Assembly: GCF_018320785.1 (NCBI RefSeq)
Contig: NC_054875.1
Location: 34,947,657-35,011,656 of the forward strand
Direction of reading: 5' to 3'
Source of the DNA: Cheilinus undulatus
Taxonomy: Eukaryota > Chordata > Actinopteri > Labriformes > Labridae
DNA: 64,000 bases
Part shown: piece by piece, positions 12,871-26,814 of the stretch
Layout: each line of letters starts with the position of its first letter
How positions within the stretch are numbered: the stretch's first letter is position 1
Notes under the pieces: model-generated
What the model saw: only the letters and a program-made list of their open reading frames with translations
Database searches by the model: none
Told to the model about the DNA's origin: nothing
Program-made: the position numbers and the translations under genes

Positions 12871-15800
12871 ATTTTAAGGGTAGGACATGACATAAAATAC
12901 AGTGTAGTGTTTTATATTCTATAAAACATATGCTCAATTGCGTAAGCTTGCTTACGGAGATGCTATCCAAACAACATTAGTGTCATGTTGCTCATTTAGT
13001 GTTTTATTTTGTTACTTACTTACCTCCTTTGTATACATGGTTCCAGTAAATCACCTTGGTCTGCTGTGTATCAGCTGATAAACCTGAGGCTCATTCATGC
13101 ACAGGAAGTGTACTATTGTGGACAAGCAACGCAATACTGTTGTAGTTTGCCTAATGGCCGGTAGTGCCACTACACTGATTTTTTTCTTTAAGTTACATAT
13201 AGCCTCTTTAACTCATTTTTGCAATTATTCAATAAATTATTTTCTCCTTAAAGTTGTCTCAGTCCCTTCTACTTTATTCTCTGGCATCCTTGCATTTGTG
13301 CACATCATGGCTTAGCTATAAAGTCTGACATTACTTTCCAAGTGGTTTAGTCCATGTGCCCATCCACATTGTTGACATTACCGATAAAAAGGTCATTCTG
13401 TGTGAAGAAAGGGGGTTTTTACAAATAGAAAAAAGAAGCTTTTTACTACAGCATAAATAAAGTTCATTTATTGTTGCTTTATCACAGAATAACTTTACAA
13501 TGAACCATGATTTTGCTGACCCTTCATGGGCCCACCATGTGGCTGGGTCCCAGAAAGCTCTCCCCTATACCCCCCCTTGAATCTAAGCAACATTTAGATG
13601 GAAATAAAAGTGCTGAGGTGCCTTTAAAATCAGAGACATGAGCGATGCTGGAAGACATAAAATAACACGGCTCTGATGCTGAGAGTTTAATCTGCAGGTA
13701 TGTAAAGAATGTTAATGTTTATTAAAGTTCCTGTTTTTTAAATCAACTTGAGCTCTCCTGCTGTGTTTGTGAGTCTCTCTGCTGACAGACGGCTTTCCTG
13801 CGCAGGATTTCTCTCCATTATGAGCCCTGAGTATTCAGCTGATGTTGGTAATGTAGTTACTCCGCTCCTCAATCAGCCTTTGGAGGTGGTCAGCATTAAA
13901 TACCCCTCATTCAGCACTGTGGGGCAAATATTAAGTTTAATCCTCGTAAGTGTGATCAAATGTTTATCATGGCGCTGTTGTGGGAATACATTTACGGGGC
14001 TGTTTAAGTGATTTCCTGTCCTAAAATCTCCACTGATGCTCTGTTTATCAGATTTTTTCCTCTTTTTTTGTTCCGTTTTATCCTTAAATCGGGAAGAAGG
14101 AAGGGGGTGTCTTGGGACCGAGGAGAACAAAGGAAAGGGCATAAGAGAGAGGGAGGGTAAAGGAGAGAGAGAGAGGAGAGGCTGACATGAAAACATAATG
14201 AGGATTGTCATGCCCATGGGGGCTGATGTGAGGGAAGCACTGCGCAGAGGTTGAGACGGAAGAGGAATGCAGAGAAATAGTAGAAGAAAGGAGGGGAAAC
14301 TTAGCGAGGATAAATTCTGTGACCGAGAGGTGACATCACTTTGCAAGCTCAGCGCTGGAGGATGATCAGGATGTGGAGTGCGGCCGAGCTGACCCACAAG
14401 CTGTCGGGCGGTGTGGGTGGTGGCTGCGCCTCAGCTCTGTCGCTTAAGGCCACAAAACCCTGAAGGAAAAGCAAGACATTCTTGCCAAGGGAAAGATGGG
14501 CCATTTCCACATCTCCGAGAGTCGGGCTCTCTTCCAGCTCCGAGCACGGCTGGAGATGTCACAGAAATGTGAGCTCATTGTCACCCTGTGGGTCGCCTTT
14601 TAACAGAGTTCAGGTTAGGGCTGGGATGAGCTGTACAGCAGTCAAACAGGACGATCACACATGAGAGCACACTGGATGTTTTTGCTACCGCATCCCTGCA
14701 CAGCAAAGAAAACATCACAGTGCAGAAATGAAGCTGCATTTGGGAGTAAAAGAAGCACAGTGGCCGTTAATATGTTTTATGCCGTCCCTGAGGGGTGAAT
14801 TTCACCATGCTGCTGACCATTTTCCATAGCATACCACACATTTTACTTCCCAGACAGCCTTTAGATTCAGTTCATGCCAGCACAGTTTGAAAAATCCCTG
14901 CTGGAGAAAAAGAATCCTTTCAATACAAGTGTTTCCATTATTGTCTTGTTATTTGTCAAGGTTACTGTATCCCTTCTGAGTTTTGCATCATGCTGAGGGG
15001 CTCCTTAAAAAGCTGAATGCTTCAGGGAAATGGTCTTAGTATTACAATTGAGATAAACAGGCCACAACATGCAAGAATTGTCTTCAAAGGGTTATATAAC
15101 AGTTTCTAAATCTGGCTTGCACAGCTTGAAAATGATAGAGGTGATATAAAACGCAGTGATTTTTATACCACTAGGCTGTCTGTTCTCAGAAGGAAAACAT
15201 GTCTTACATTTTGTCTACAGAATTTACAAATGCATGTTGCCTTGTTGAGACATGACAGGAGCGATCAGAGTACAGAAAATTATGACACAACTGTCACGAC
15301 AGGAGTGCGCAGCGGGAGCCTGCAAACACCCATCTATTCCCGGGGTAGAGCTGTCAGAACCTGAGTTTGACAAACACTTTAAAAGGGCGAGGCGTCGCAC
15401 CAAAGGAAGTGGGTCTCTGACTCGGTTCTACTTTACTGCAGTTCACTGGTGGGTGTGTTTCTTTTTTTAAACAGGCACAGTTGTCTGCCTTCTTCAGAAA
15501 TACCTCAGAGTCCAATTAGCAGAGATGATTCTCCTTAGCTGCCGAGGAGCAGAAGAGGAGCTCTGGGTGCTTTCGATAACTCCGTAATAACCGCCAGAGA
15601 CGTTTATCAGTTTCTCACAGCGCTTTTCAGAGTCAAGGAGCGCAGTAAATTTCACAAGTCTGCTGGAGGGCTGTACTTTTTATTGTCTTATAAAATTAAA
15701 TCAATTTACCAGTGAATGTTTTGTAGAAAATATTGAAAGAATAAAACAACACTAATGCAAACAATGATTCTGCCTTTGTGGTTTTAAGTCTACAATATGT

Positions 15801-16060
15801 CGATTCTTTTTACCGAAATGTCTTTATTAATTGAAAATGACTACTCAAATGTTCTATATGTTTAAGTTAAGGTCTTACATTACCTCATATGTTTCCAGCA
15901 GTTTATAAAACAAAAACTGAGCATATAGTGTTAGTGTAGAAAGGCCATGGAGTCACAAGCTACCATATAATTGAGATCAGCTGATCTCACACAAGCCCTC
16001 ATCAGCTGACAGCCAGCTGATTTGCTTCTAAGAATGCTATACCATGCTGCCTAATTGAAG
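12871..16060. other. Non-coding stretch
   Basis: 14090-14300 is purine-rich (GA-type), which opens a long minus-strand frame without homology. 14340-14620 is unusually GC-rich for the region. A perfect 16-bp palindrome, GAGATCAGCTGATCTC, lies at 15973-15988. Confidence 0.45.
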
Positions 16061-16063
16061 CTG

Positions 16064-16782
16064 CTCTAGCCTGGCTACTCAACCCCCCTCCACCCCAGCT
16101 CCTCCTTTATACTGGTCTAGCCTGGCTACTCAACCCTCCTCCACCCCAGCGCCTCCTTTATACTGCTCTAGCCTGGCTACTCAACCGTCCTCCACCCCAG
16201 CGCCTCCTTTATACTGCTCTAGCGTGGCTACTCAACCCTCATCCAACCCAGCTCCTCCTTTATACTGCTCTAGCCTGGCTACTCAACCCTCCTCCACCCC
16301 AGCTCCTCTTTTATACTGCCATAGCCTGGCTACTCAACCCTCCTCCACCCCAGCGCCTCCTTTATACTGCTCTAGCGTGGCTACTCAACCCTCCTCCAAC
16401 CCAGCTCCTCCTTTATACTGCTCTAGCCTGGCTACTCAACCCTCCTCCACCCCAGCTCCTCTTTTATACTGCCATAGCCTGGCTACTCAACCCTCCTCCA
16501 CCCCAGCGCCTCCTTTATACTGCTCTAGCCTGGCTACTCAACCCTCCTCCACCCCAGTGCCTCCTTTATACTGCTCTAGCGTGGCTACTCAACCCTCCTC
16601 CAACCCAGCTCCTCCTTTATACTGCTCTAGCATGGCTACTCAACCCTCCTCCACCCCAGCTCCTCCTTTATACTGCTCTAGCCTGGCTACTCAACCCTCC
16701 TCCACCCCAGCTCCTCTTTTATACTGCCATAGCCTGGCTACTCAACCCTCCTCCACCCCAGCTCCTCCTATATACTGCTTCT
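16064..16782. repeat. 51-bp minisatellite, about 14 units
   Basis: The unit reads CTGGCTACTCAACCCTCCTC then CACCCCAGCTCCTCCTTTAT and ACTGCTCTAGC. Units differ by a few bases, in a pattern suggesting a higher-order repeat of three (CTCTAGCCTGG, CCATAGCCTGG, CTCTAGCGTGG). Because 51 is divisible by 3, the plus frame is open throughout (16224-16871), giving a 17-residue repeat ATQPSSTPAPPLYCSSL. I treat the open frame as a by-product. Confidence 0.95.
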
Positions 16783-17062
16783 CACTTAATCAATGCCATT
16801 CTTGTGTCACTGATGCCTGTTCTGTTCGTGTGTTTCACTGCTTCTCTCCTTGCCTCAGGCTTTCCTTGTAGGTACAGGAAGGGCAGAAACGTGTGCTCTT
16901 ATGTAATTTTTAACAAATTCAAGCAATATATCATATATATTATGAACCTAAATCCAGTCAGGAACACTCTCATCATACATTTTACCATTTTATTATAAAT
17001 GGATATACAGTTTTACTTGGTGGAGAAGGCTCTACTGAAAAGAAGCTCCCTGGGTTAGCCTA

Positions 17063-17205
17063 GCACAGTGGTTCTCAACTGGTGGGTTGGGACCCAAAAA
17101 AGGGTCAGGTAGGAGTTTTCAGTGGGTTTCGACGGGGTGTCTGGGAAAAAAAAATGATGTCAGAAGTCCTGAAGTCCTTATTGGACATGCATTGATATTT
17201 TTGTT
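17063..17205 (+). mobile_element. hAT-like element end
   Basis: It begins CAGTGGTTCTCAACTGGT and continues GGGTTGGGACCCAAAAAAGG, a typical 5' end of Charlie-like hAT transposons. The inner part and the other end are not clear. Confidence 0.6.
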
Positions 17206-17638
17206 TTACCCTGTTTTACTGTGAAATTGGGTAAACTTAAATGTTTGACCAATATTTCAACTAATTTATCTCCTGAGATCTTGGGAAAACTGGCAAAAAT
17301 TTAGTCATAACAATGGGGAGAGAGGGTATAAAATTTGTCAGTTTTGTCCCTTTTCTTTTTTATATCAGGTGTTTTGGTCCGTTCATACTCCAAACTGCAA
17401 CATATTCAATTAACTAAACATTTGCTGTTGAACATCTTTTGGGTCATTACAGAAGCAATTAATCCATAGTAGCATGAATCTGAATATGAGGGTGCAACAA
17501 GCTTTAAGCTAGAAAGGAGGAGGCTGGGGTGGAGGAGGTTAAGCTTTGCCAGTGTGGCGCATCTGCATTAACGCGCGTCCTGGGGTATGACTTCCATGAA
17601 CAAATGCTAAGCCTCATCAGTATAATATGGAATGAACT

Positions 17639-17915
17639 AGGGCAGAACAATTAAAAGAAATTTCTAATCGCAATTGTTTCTGCTCATATTGCAAAATTGT
17701 TATCAATTGCTTTATCGGAGAGGATTATTATTTTTTGTCACTTTAATTGATTAAGAAAAACATAAAAAACTTGAAAAGGCGGATTTTTGTCAACCATTCA
17801 AAAAAATTAACACATTTCAAGCTTAAGAAATATTGCAAATTCTGCGATTCGTAAATTGCAACAGGCCATATTGCGATTTAATCTGATTTGTGATTAGTTG
17901 TTCAGCAATTGCCCT
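17639..17915. mobile_element. Short hAT-type MITE
   Basis: Ends AGGGCAGAACAATTAAAAG and TTGTTCAGCAATTGCCCT are inverted, and the body is AT-rich. Flanks GAATGAAC and CAAATGAC agree at 6 of 8 positions, in keeping with an old 8-bp target duplication. No transposase. Confidence 0.6.
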
Positions 17916-20040
17916 ACAAATGACAGACTATCTTGGTAAAAGAACCAGAATTTGTTTAAAGCTCTATCTTATAGTCTATTCATACAGCAAAGACTCTAGC
18001 GCATTGTCTAAGTAAAGGCTGTCTGTTTAAGGGCACAGCTATGCAAGAAATACTTTATATAATTCCCTTTTTGAGGCCGATGCCTATTGCACATTTTATT
18101 GAATATTCCCTCACCAGAAGAAGAAATAAAAGCTGAGAAGAAGAAGAAATCTATGACAGGAGATGACAAGGTGATGTCAACTTTCTGTACCTGCCATCAG
18201 ATGGAAAAATCTTCCCTTGGGGCATCTCAGGGTTTCTGATTCGCTCCTTCATTTTCCACATAGAATGAAGTAATTTTTAAAAAGAAGAGATCCCGTCAAT
18301 TCAGATGAGAGCGGATCTGTATTCTAATCAGAACCCGGCTGAAATAGTGTCTTATCAGCTTTCTGTTTCTACTCTTTTGATCTTTTCACTGAGAACAGTC
18401 TGTTGGGATACTCGTCTTTTCTTATTCATCAGGCACTTTGCAATGAAACAATGAAAAGATTCACAATGCAGTGCATCAAAGAGGAGGGCCTTCAAAGAAG
18501 TGCATTTTCCAGTTTTCTGCGCTGATGTAGATAACAAAAGGGAAGTTGAGAGGAGAGAAATAAAGGCCTTAAACCTCTCCAGGGGAAACACCTCTCTGCT
18601 GCCACTACGCTCTGGCCAGATGCAATTTCCTGAACGCCGCTCTGCTCTTCAAAGAGAAGAGAAATTGCTCCATCACAGTCGACACAGCGCAGAGCTGAGG
18701 GGAAGAGGTGCAGGGGGAGGAAGGTTAAGAAGCAGCCTTAGACTTCTGAGCTACATAAATTAACCAGCACATGAATTATCCATCCCTCTTTAAATCAGAC
18801 TAAAACATGTAAAGGTCAATAAGATGCTTGAGTGGGTGATAGAGCTCCACACACACATTCTCTCACCGTAAACAACTATTTACATGCCTAATATATGTGC
18901 ATTTTATATTCCAGCGCCGAGATGAGTTAGTGAAGCGGCACTAAGTGAAATGTTTGGGAGCATGTGCTCTCAAATCCTATCAGGGAAGGCAATGACGCAA
19001 TGTTTGGGTTTGGGGCATAACTGCAGCATCATGCAAGAGCACGAGAACAACAATCTTCACCTCGCAGGACAACAGGACTGTGGTGAGCGATTTAGAAAGG
19101 TTTTATTCCTCTGAGGACAACAGTCACATTAAAGGACTCATGTTTCCATATGTGCCTTACAGGCAGGCTGAAAGATGATTTAAGCATCTTAGACATTTTT
19201 CTGACTTATTCTCAATAAGGCTTGGTAATAAGGCTAAAAATATGACCACAACTTGTTTCATACATAATCCATTGAAATAGCTCATGATTGTCGATAGAGA
19301 AAGCGATCCAAAAAACAGCAGCTCATTCTACAACCTTTGGATCAAGGTTGATTACCAGAGGCTTAAATTGTCTAGCATACACTTTAAGGCATTGATTCTT
19401 TGATTTTTAAAGAAAAGTTAGACTGAATAAATTTCCTAGTGTATTTCCAACCACTTTCAGTGAAATTGTTCAAATGTTACTTAAGGCTGGACACACACTA
19501 CAGGATTTTAAGCCCGATTTAAGGCAAGATTTTCCTCCCTCTATAATCTTGGGGGGTGTATCCCAAGCGGAGCCTCATCACTAATGATTATTTGTCAGAA
19601 TAATCAGCACATGTGTGGCGCTAACACGATTGTTCTACTGCTCAAAATCACATTGTAGCCTCCCAGACCCCGAATCGTAAATATCAAACATGTTTGGTAT
19701 TTAAGATTTTAGGTCGTAGTGCCGCTGACGAAGTATCCGCAACAACCAATCAGAGCGAGCAGACAGGGATGCATCACCAGACAGATCATACGTACTTTCA
19801 CCAATCACAACCATAAACACAACTGTACCTTAATTCTAGCCAGGATTTCATCCTGGGTCTTTGCTTTGTTTTATGATTTTTGCTGCACCTGTAACGCATG
19901 CCAGGACAGTGGAGAGACAGCAAGACTGGTGTCCTTAAATGTTTTTACAACTAAAATGAAAGACATGGAAGCAGATTCTACAGGATGTCGATGTCTTAGC
20001 TCGCATGGATGGTTTAAATCCTTATAAATTGTACTTTGTC
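17916..20040. other. Non-coding stretch
   Basis: No gene recognised. 19485-19720 (CTGGACACACACTACAGGAT) resembles DNA-transposon ends seen in fish, but no partner end was found. Confidence 0.4.
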
Positions 20041-20044
20041 TCTC

Positions 20045-20165
20045 TTTGTATTTCCATCTGTAACTTTGTGTTTTTGCTGCTGCCTGTCTTGGCCAGGTCT
20101 CCCTTGAAAAAGAAGTTTTTAATCTCAATGGGACCAACCTGGTTAAATAAAGGTTAAATTAAAAA
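20045..20165 (+). mobile_element. Non-LTR retrotransposon 3' tail
   Basis: CTTGGCCAGGTCTCCCTTGA, then TTTTTAATCTCAATGGGACC and CCTGGTTAAATAAAGGTTAA, is a 3' end found in many teleost LINE copies. It ends in an A-rich tail. Upstream coding sequence is lost or unrecognisable. Confidence 0.7.
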
Positions 20166-22344
20166 AAATAATAATAAAAGAGGGTATCAACAGACATCCA
20201 TGTTTGTTTTTTTTCCTGAAGCCACGTGATCATCCAGGGTTGCTGGCAGGTCAGCTCAATATTCAGATGAAAAAAGTTTGCTATATGCAATATGCTATAT
20301 GGTGGACCCGGCTTTCTTCAGTCCCTACCTCTAACATGATGCAAAAGGTTTATGGGTCTGATAATGTAAGGTTTTTATCAATGAGGTGGATCATGAGTCC
20401 TGGATGGCACTGGAAATTGAATATGAGCTTAAATTTGAGCTTAAACCATGATGTTAATGGGGATTTAATAAACTGTGAGGGTTTTACAACCTTTACCATG
20501 TGTTAGAGGCTTTCTTGGACAAAGTAGAGAACTGAAGATAAAAAGTACCTTAAAAAAAGCACTAAAAGGCTTCTTGTACATCTGTATTAAACACTATGCT
20601 TCTAGGGAAAATCCTGGCACTCAAAGACCTTAAAATGAAACAACTTGATGCATTTCTCACAGATGTTCTACCTTCTCATAGAAGAAAAAACAAGAAAAAA
20701 CAGATGGGTTTAATAAGAGCTCTGTTTTATAAGAGTCTTCGGCAGTCTCTGAAATAAGTGGAGTAAATTCAGCGTTTATTCATTTTAGGTTTTATGCCTT
20801 CGTTTTTTCTACTACGACATGTCAGAAGGTCTCCTGAGATCTCTCTCCTGTCTACATCAGCCCAAAGATACAGCAGCAGCTCTGTGGACACATCTAAGAC
20901 AAATTTGCAGAAAGAAAAACTTGCTAAGAAATAATAAAAACAAATGCAACCCTGGAGAATATGGATGTGGAGATCTGACTTCTTCTCTCCTAAAGCTGTT
21001 CAAACACCATTTCAGTGTTTAGATGCTCTCTGCAAAGAGTCAAACTCAAGGCGGAGAGGTACGAAATAATGAGACTAAATAAGAATTTTTTGATCCAGAG
21101 AGAGGTGGGGGCGGTGGGGATGATGAGCTTTTCAAACATTAAAAAAAATGACTCCAGAGACGCAGTTAGAGCGCTGGTGTAAAATAGAAAATAATGCAAC
21201 ACAACAGCACAAGATTTCACAATAATTTCAAAAACAAATTATTATTTGGGACTTTTAAAAAGCAAGGTTTGCAAATGCAAGATGACTTACCTGTTTAGAT
21301 GTATATAATGTGACATTTTAAACAAATACATAGAGATCATTTTTATCCAAATTAAATCTCTTGTTGACTTTCTGAAGAGTCAAGACAAACTCCCCACTGG
21401 GTTTGTTGTTTTTAGCTCTGTGTTGTGTGAGTTAGACAGCCCTGCCCACTCAGGAGGTGATCAAAAAGAAAAACTTGGAACACCAGAGGCAAAGTTCAGT
21501 CTCCATCTAATCATTATGAGAGAAACAAAAGAGAAAAAAACTAATGGACAGAGGTATCAACAGCAGGCAGGCAGCAGGGTCAAAACTACAGAAAAACTAG
21601 CCAAAAATGCATCAACATAAGATGGTTTTGTATAACACAGATCCCTCCTTGCTTTCTATCCATGGTTGAAGTAGTGCTGTTTGATACAGGCTCTGTAGCT
21701 AAACTGAGAAGCAAAAGTCGATTGTTGCATGCCTCCTTGGATGCACTGATTTTAGTTCGACATCTCAGATTAAATTTGTCATAAAAATCCAAGCTGTCTA
21801 AATTTAAAGTGATCTAAAGAGGACAACAGCTCTCTCTACATTCTCCCTCTTTCTCAGTCCGTTTCAAACAACATCATCCTTACCCCCCATCTAACAACAT
21901 CATTATTAAAGTTCAACAAAAATGAAGTGAATTCTTCACTGCATCACCATGTATCACAATTGAATCTCATAAAAATTACACATGAATTATTTGCCACATT
22001 ACTATGGAAAGTAGGAAGAAAGAAATAGTGCAGAAACAATTATTCAAGTCAACATGTGTGTAAATGTATTCAAAGGAAATTTTTAAAAATAGGACAGAAG
22101 GCTGGATCATGATTATTAAAGAGTGAAGAAAAGGAACATCATGATGCTTTAACTAACCAGAACACAGGATGAGAAGGAAAAGAGACACCAAACATTTTAA
22201 GTAACAAAGTCTACATGTTTAACACAAATGTCTATAGTTATGTTCAAAACTCAAAGGTGCCTTTAATTTTAAGAGGTAAAAAAAATCAGTTTGCATTTAT
22301 AAAATGAAAAATGGCACTGCAAAATGAAAGTCTTCATTCTTTAA
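20166..22344. other. Non-coding stretch
   Basis: No convincing coding exon or named repeat on either strand. Confidence 0.45.
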
Positions 22345-22378
22345 GACAGACAGACAGACAGACAGACAGAGACAGATA
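22345..22378. repeat. (CAGA)n microsatellite
   Basis: Seven to eight near-perfect AGAC repeats. Confidence 0.9.
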
Positions 22379-22399
22379 ATCTTGTTTGTCTGTCCAAGA

Positions 22400-23420
22400 A
22401 GTTACAGAAATCATATTGTATTGTATTGCATCGTATCATGTAGTATTGTAATGCATCCTATGGTGTTGTAATGTATTGTATTGTAATGAGTCCTATCATA
22501 TATTTTGTTTTGTATCACATTGTATCACATTAATTTTTATTACATTGTATTGTATCATATTTTATCGTAATGTATCATATCCTATCCTATTGTATTGTAT
22601 TGTAATACATTATATTGCTTAGTATTGAAATCAAAGATTCTATCATATGGTATTGTATTTTAATACATCATAACAAGCTGCATTATATCCTGTTGTACAT
22701 TGGGGTATTGTATGATATTGTACTTATCCCATTGAATCATATCACATTACACCATACTGTATTATGTTGTATTTCATCAGATTGTATCATATCTTAATTT
22801 ATTATGTTTTACTGTCGCACATCATATTATATCAAATCATAATCATGATCATAATCATCGTGACTTCTGTATCATATTGTATTGTGTTCTATCACATCGT
22901 ATCATATTATATCGTATTGTGTCGTATTGTGTTATTATGTATGTATCATATCATATTGTATAGTATCATAGCATGTCCTATTGTATTGTATGGTAGAATA
23001 TTGTAATGTATCATATAGTATCACAAAGCATCTTATCATAGTGTACTGTATCATGTAATAATGTATCAGACCACACATATATTTTATCATATCACCTTGA
23101 ATTGTATCATATCACATCACATCATATCACATCATATCATATCATATCATATCATATCATATCATATCATATCACATCACATCATATCACATCAAATCGG
23201 GTCAGGGGACTAAAGTATAATCTGTTTTTCTGTCAAAACCAATACACAAAAAAAGGAAAAATGGTGCCCTTTGTCCCTTTTTCGTTTTCAACCAAAAACA
23301 AACAAACAAACAAAAAAAAACGGTATCCTATCATATCACAGTGTATTATTTATTACCACATCACATTGTATCGTGCAACATAGTTTCATATCACATTGTA
23401 TTGCATCATTTTGCATCTTT
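22400..23420. repeat. Degenerate TATTGTATCATATC array with a pure CATAT core
   Basis: It contains TATTGTAT, ATCATATC and ATCACATC words. 23105-23195 is nearly pure pentamer (CATAT/CACAT). A non-repeat piece lies at about 23200-23325. It is the opposite strand of the array at 2329-3000. Confidence 0.85.
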
Positions 23421-25804
23421 TGTCTTAAAAGAGGGGATTTACACCCCCTTTCTTAAAAATCAGTTAAGATTTAAAAATTAACAAGCACGTTTCCTACTTT
23501 ACCAAAACGGAAGAAAAAAGTTTTCTCTAAAGTTTATGCAAAGAATTAAACCAACTTCGTTCTTCAAATATGAATGTAGATCAGTCTTACACTGAGGGAC
23601 GGCTGGGCTTGTTTTTGTTGGTCAAAAAGACTGTTGCTTTATCGTGACATATACAGGACATCTGCATTAAAGATGCATATAATACCTAAGAGTACACCTA
23701 TGTGAAAATCCTGCAGTCTAATAGAAAATATTGGCTGTAACTCCCATCTTCAAGAAGGTAATAAATCTAAGAAAACGTCAATACTTGACTGATTAAAACA
23801 GCTTCAAGGTGCTTTTATAATTTCTCAATCAATCCAGAGGATGGAGTTTGAGGTGCTGTTGAACTGTACTGCCTTACACACAGTGGTGCTTCTGTTATTA
23901 AGCTGATCCCTATTGACATAAACGGGGTTGACAAAATAATAGAATCTGTCAAACTGGTGTATGCGTGCAGAAGTAATGAGTCTACTTCACAAGGAGATCT
24001 AAATTAAAAAACACACTCTGATACAAATTGTTTATTTTGTTGTGGTTTAAAGACACTGAAAGTGCTTTTATTTAGTTTTAATCTCAGTAATAAGATCAAC
24101 TCTGATTCTGATGCTCTGCTGTTATACTGTTTGTTTGGTACACATAAGCACAAAACCAATATTTTATACGGACTGTTAACAAGGTCACCAGCTCAGCAGC
24201 CAGCACCTTGTGACAGTTATCACTTAATGATTGTTTCTGTGGTTTTCACACTCTTCTGATGAGCTTTTAATGAGGATGAAATCTGCTGTGAATCACAGCC
24301 GAGCTGACAGCTACCAGCAGAGCCCTGCTGCTTACAGCTGCTGATTAACTGGAGAAATGTGACTCAATAAGGGTTATAATGAAGTTAGAATCATTTTATA
24401 TAAGCTCATATTATCCTGTAGCTCTATACATAACTTTTAAATCTGTTGAAAGAGCTGCAGAAGGGATCGAAGTTTGGTCATACTGCGGCGTTCAAGAGCA
24501 GGCCACAAGTGTTGAAAGTATTTTATAAAGAGATAAGGAGTTGTTAAAACGTGGGTGTGAGGTTAGAGGGTGTTGTATGCTGTGAAGCCCTTTAAGAGAA
24601 ATGTGTGATCATGGACTTTGTTGTTACATTCAGTTGACTTAACAAATGTAACAATAGTTTTATTCATTTACTGTTGTTGAGAGTCATTAAGGGTAATCCT
24701 TCATTTTTAATTATGTCGGCAGCAATACTAAAACAGAGTAATTACACGTGTGTTGTAGATGGAAAAATAAGTACATGACAAAAAAAATTATAAACAATGG
24801 ATGCAGAGGATGATTCAAAGACAATTTAAGACTAAAGTAGTTTCCATCAACCATAAAGGACAATTATGTGTTGTTAGAAAAAGTTTTCACAAAGTGAATG
24901 CACCCTGGACTTGGAGCATTAGTAAATCACTTGGATGAGTCCAATAATGACTATGGGACTAATAAAGTAGGGAAGGGACACATGTTGGCAAAGTGCCATT
25001 AAGGACTTTTTGAATTAATAGAAAATGTATATGAAGATATCATTAATCAATTAATCAATCAATTAATCATTACTTTGAGTTTTCAGAGAGGTTATATTAA
25101 ATATCTCTGGATCTAAATGATAGGAGATAAACAATGAAATGTATGAGCCAGTGGGTGCTGTTCAGCAGTATTTGCCGTGCCCCTAAGTTTAATAGTAAAG
25201 CACACAATACACAGAACAATACACATTTCTACCCTTGGCCTTTATCTTAGTCCTTCCACTTGGTTATGTGTATTCACGTCAGGTGAAGGGGTATCCCACT
25301 TCTCTTTTGAATCAAATGCTAAGGCTTAGGGCCTTATGATGAATTTCCCGTGGGATCGTAGCTAATTCAACACAGAAGTTTCACGTCCCACCGAGCCAGT
25401 TGGCTACTGTTTTGATGAGCTTGTTGTCATCGATAAATGCAATGAACATTTTTTTTTACGTAGCAAAAGCTGATCCGCCAGTATTGGAAAGTTCTGCAGA
25501 ACCATCTTCTCTGATAGCTTTGGTTTTCTGCAGACAGGTGTAAAAAGTTGGCAAGGACCCGAGCAATTGACCATGCCACATTTGACGAGGGCATCTTGTT
25601 TGAGTGAACTCTGTGTGTGATGACGCAACAGCAATCAAGTGGCGTCTCGTTTCTTGGGGGACTGTTTTCACCCCTACCCCTTACCACTCTGTTTCAAGAT
25701 GCAAGGGAAACGGGCAGGACTAAGGGGTAGAAACAGGACGGTGAGGGATAAGGACAATCTTATTTCAGTCAAAAGAAACTTAATACTGGTTTAAGAATAA
25801 TTTA
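23421..25804. other. Non-coding stretch
   Basis: No gene recognised. 24285-24420 (GTGAATCACAGCCGAGCTGA) is less AT-rich and could be a conserved non-coding element; this is only an impression. Confidence 0.4.
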
Positions 25805-26265
25805 TTTGAAACATTTTAATGAAAGAGAAATATGAAAAGTCTTTGGTGACTTAGACTCCTTTGTGATGACTTCATATACTTGAAGGGGAAGTGAGGCCCT
25901 GGGCAGGAACAGGATACCTCTCTAATGAGTCTGGACACTGATGATGTTGATGAGGGACACAGGATCAGATGAGGAGTACAGTTCTGAGAAGCTAGACCAT
26001 GAGACCAATGAGATGGCTTGGAGGAGGAGATGTAGAATGCAGGATGAGATGAGCAGAAGACCTCTAAGGAGCTTGATGCTGATGGACTGAATGGAGGTTG
26101 CTGGGGTGGAGGAGGGCTGCAGACTGAAACGACAGGCTGACTGTGAAAGAGAGGATGACAGATTTAAAACGTGACAGGTGCATGATGATTGGTCAAACCA
26201 AGTTGTGGCAGAATCTGATTAGCATAGTGCTTAGGAGAGTGAATTCCCATAATCAGCTGATCACC
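25805..26265 (+). repeat. Left arm of a fold-back repeat
   Basis: This arm is the diverged reverse complement of 26815-27250. Matching words include GACAGGTGCATGATGATTGG, GGCAGAATCTGATTAGC and GCTGGGGTGGAGGAGG. A spacer of about 550 bases separates the arms. Confidence 0.85.
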
Positions 26266-26349
26266 AGAGCGGGGAGAGAAAGAATGGAAAGTGGATGAAA
26301 TATGAAGGAGTGGTGAGTAATGAATGAGTAGAGGCAGTCTTCCTATACT

Positions 26350-26520
26350 TTGAGATGTCTCAGCATTTAAACTGGTTTATAGATTGCACAGGTAAATAGG
26401 ACCCAGATCAAATTTTAAATGAAAAAACAGGTATTACAAATGCATCTTATATACCAACTGTTTTGTTTTTCACACAATTTTTGAAAAAGAGGAAAAAGGA
26501 TATCACAGAAGATCACCAGA
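26350..26520 (+). repeat. Direct repeat within the spacer, copy 1
   Basis: It runs from GAGATGTCTCAGCATTT to GATATCACAGAAGATC and recurs at 27885-28052. Confidence 0.8.
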
Positions 26521-26814
26521 CTGTAATGAAGTAAACATTGATGCCTCTGTTTATGAGCTACAAAAGCAAACAAGATCATCAGCATTAAGACTGTCTAAGA
26601 CTGTTCAGTTGTTGTAATGTTGGCAAGTGTTGCTGCAGGGTAGCTGTCAAACAAAGTAAGGCATTTTTCAGAAGCAGATTTTTGTCCCTTTTCATCACAA
26701 AGATTTACAACCACTGAGAATTATATAAGGAGCTCAGCGTAAGTTCAAGCAGGAAGGCTGTTTCTACTCGTTCATATCTCTCCCTTTTTCATTCTTTCTC
26801 TCTTCCCACTCAGG

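Noticed and set aside
13873..14397. 174-codon minus-strand frame, Ser/Pro/Leu-rich
   Set aside because: It is the complement of a GA-rich purine tract; low complexity and no recognised domain.
16064..16782. CRISPR-like array
   Set aside because: Units are contiguous 51-bp tandem repeats without unique spacers, in a vertebrate genome.
16224..16871. 215-codon repetitive protein
   Set aside because: The frame is explained by the 51-bp minisatellite; no evidence of transcription or of a start outside the array.
23102..23383. SYHIISYHI-type repetitive peptides
   Set aside because: Translation of the CATAT microsatellite.
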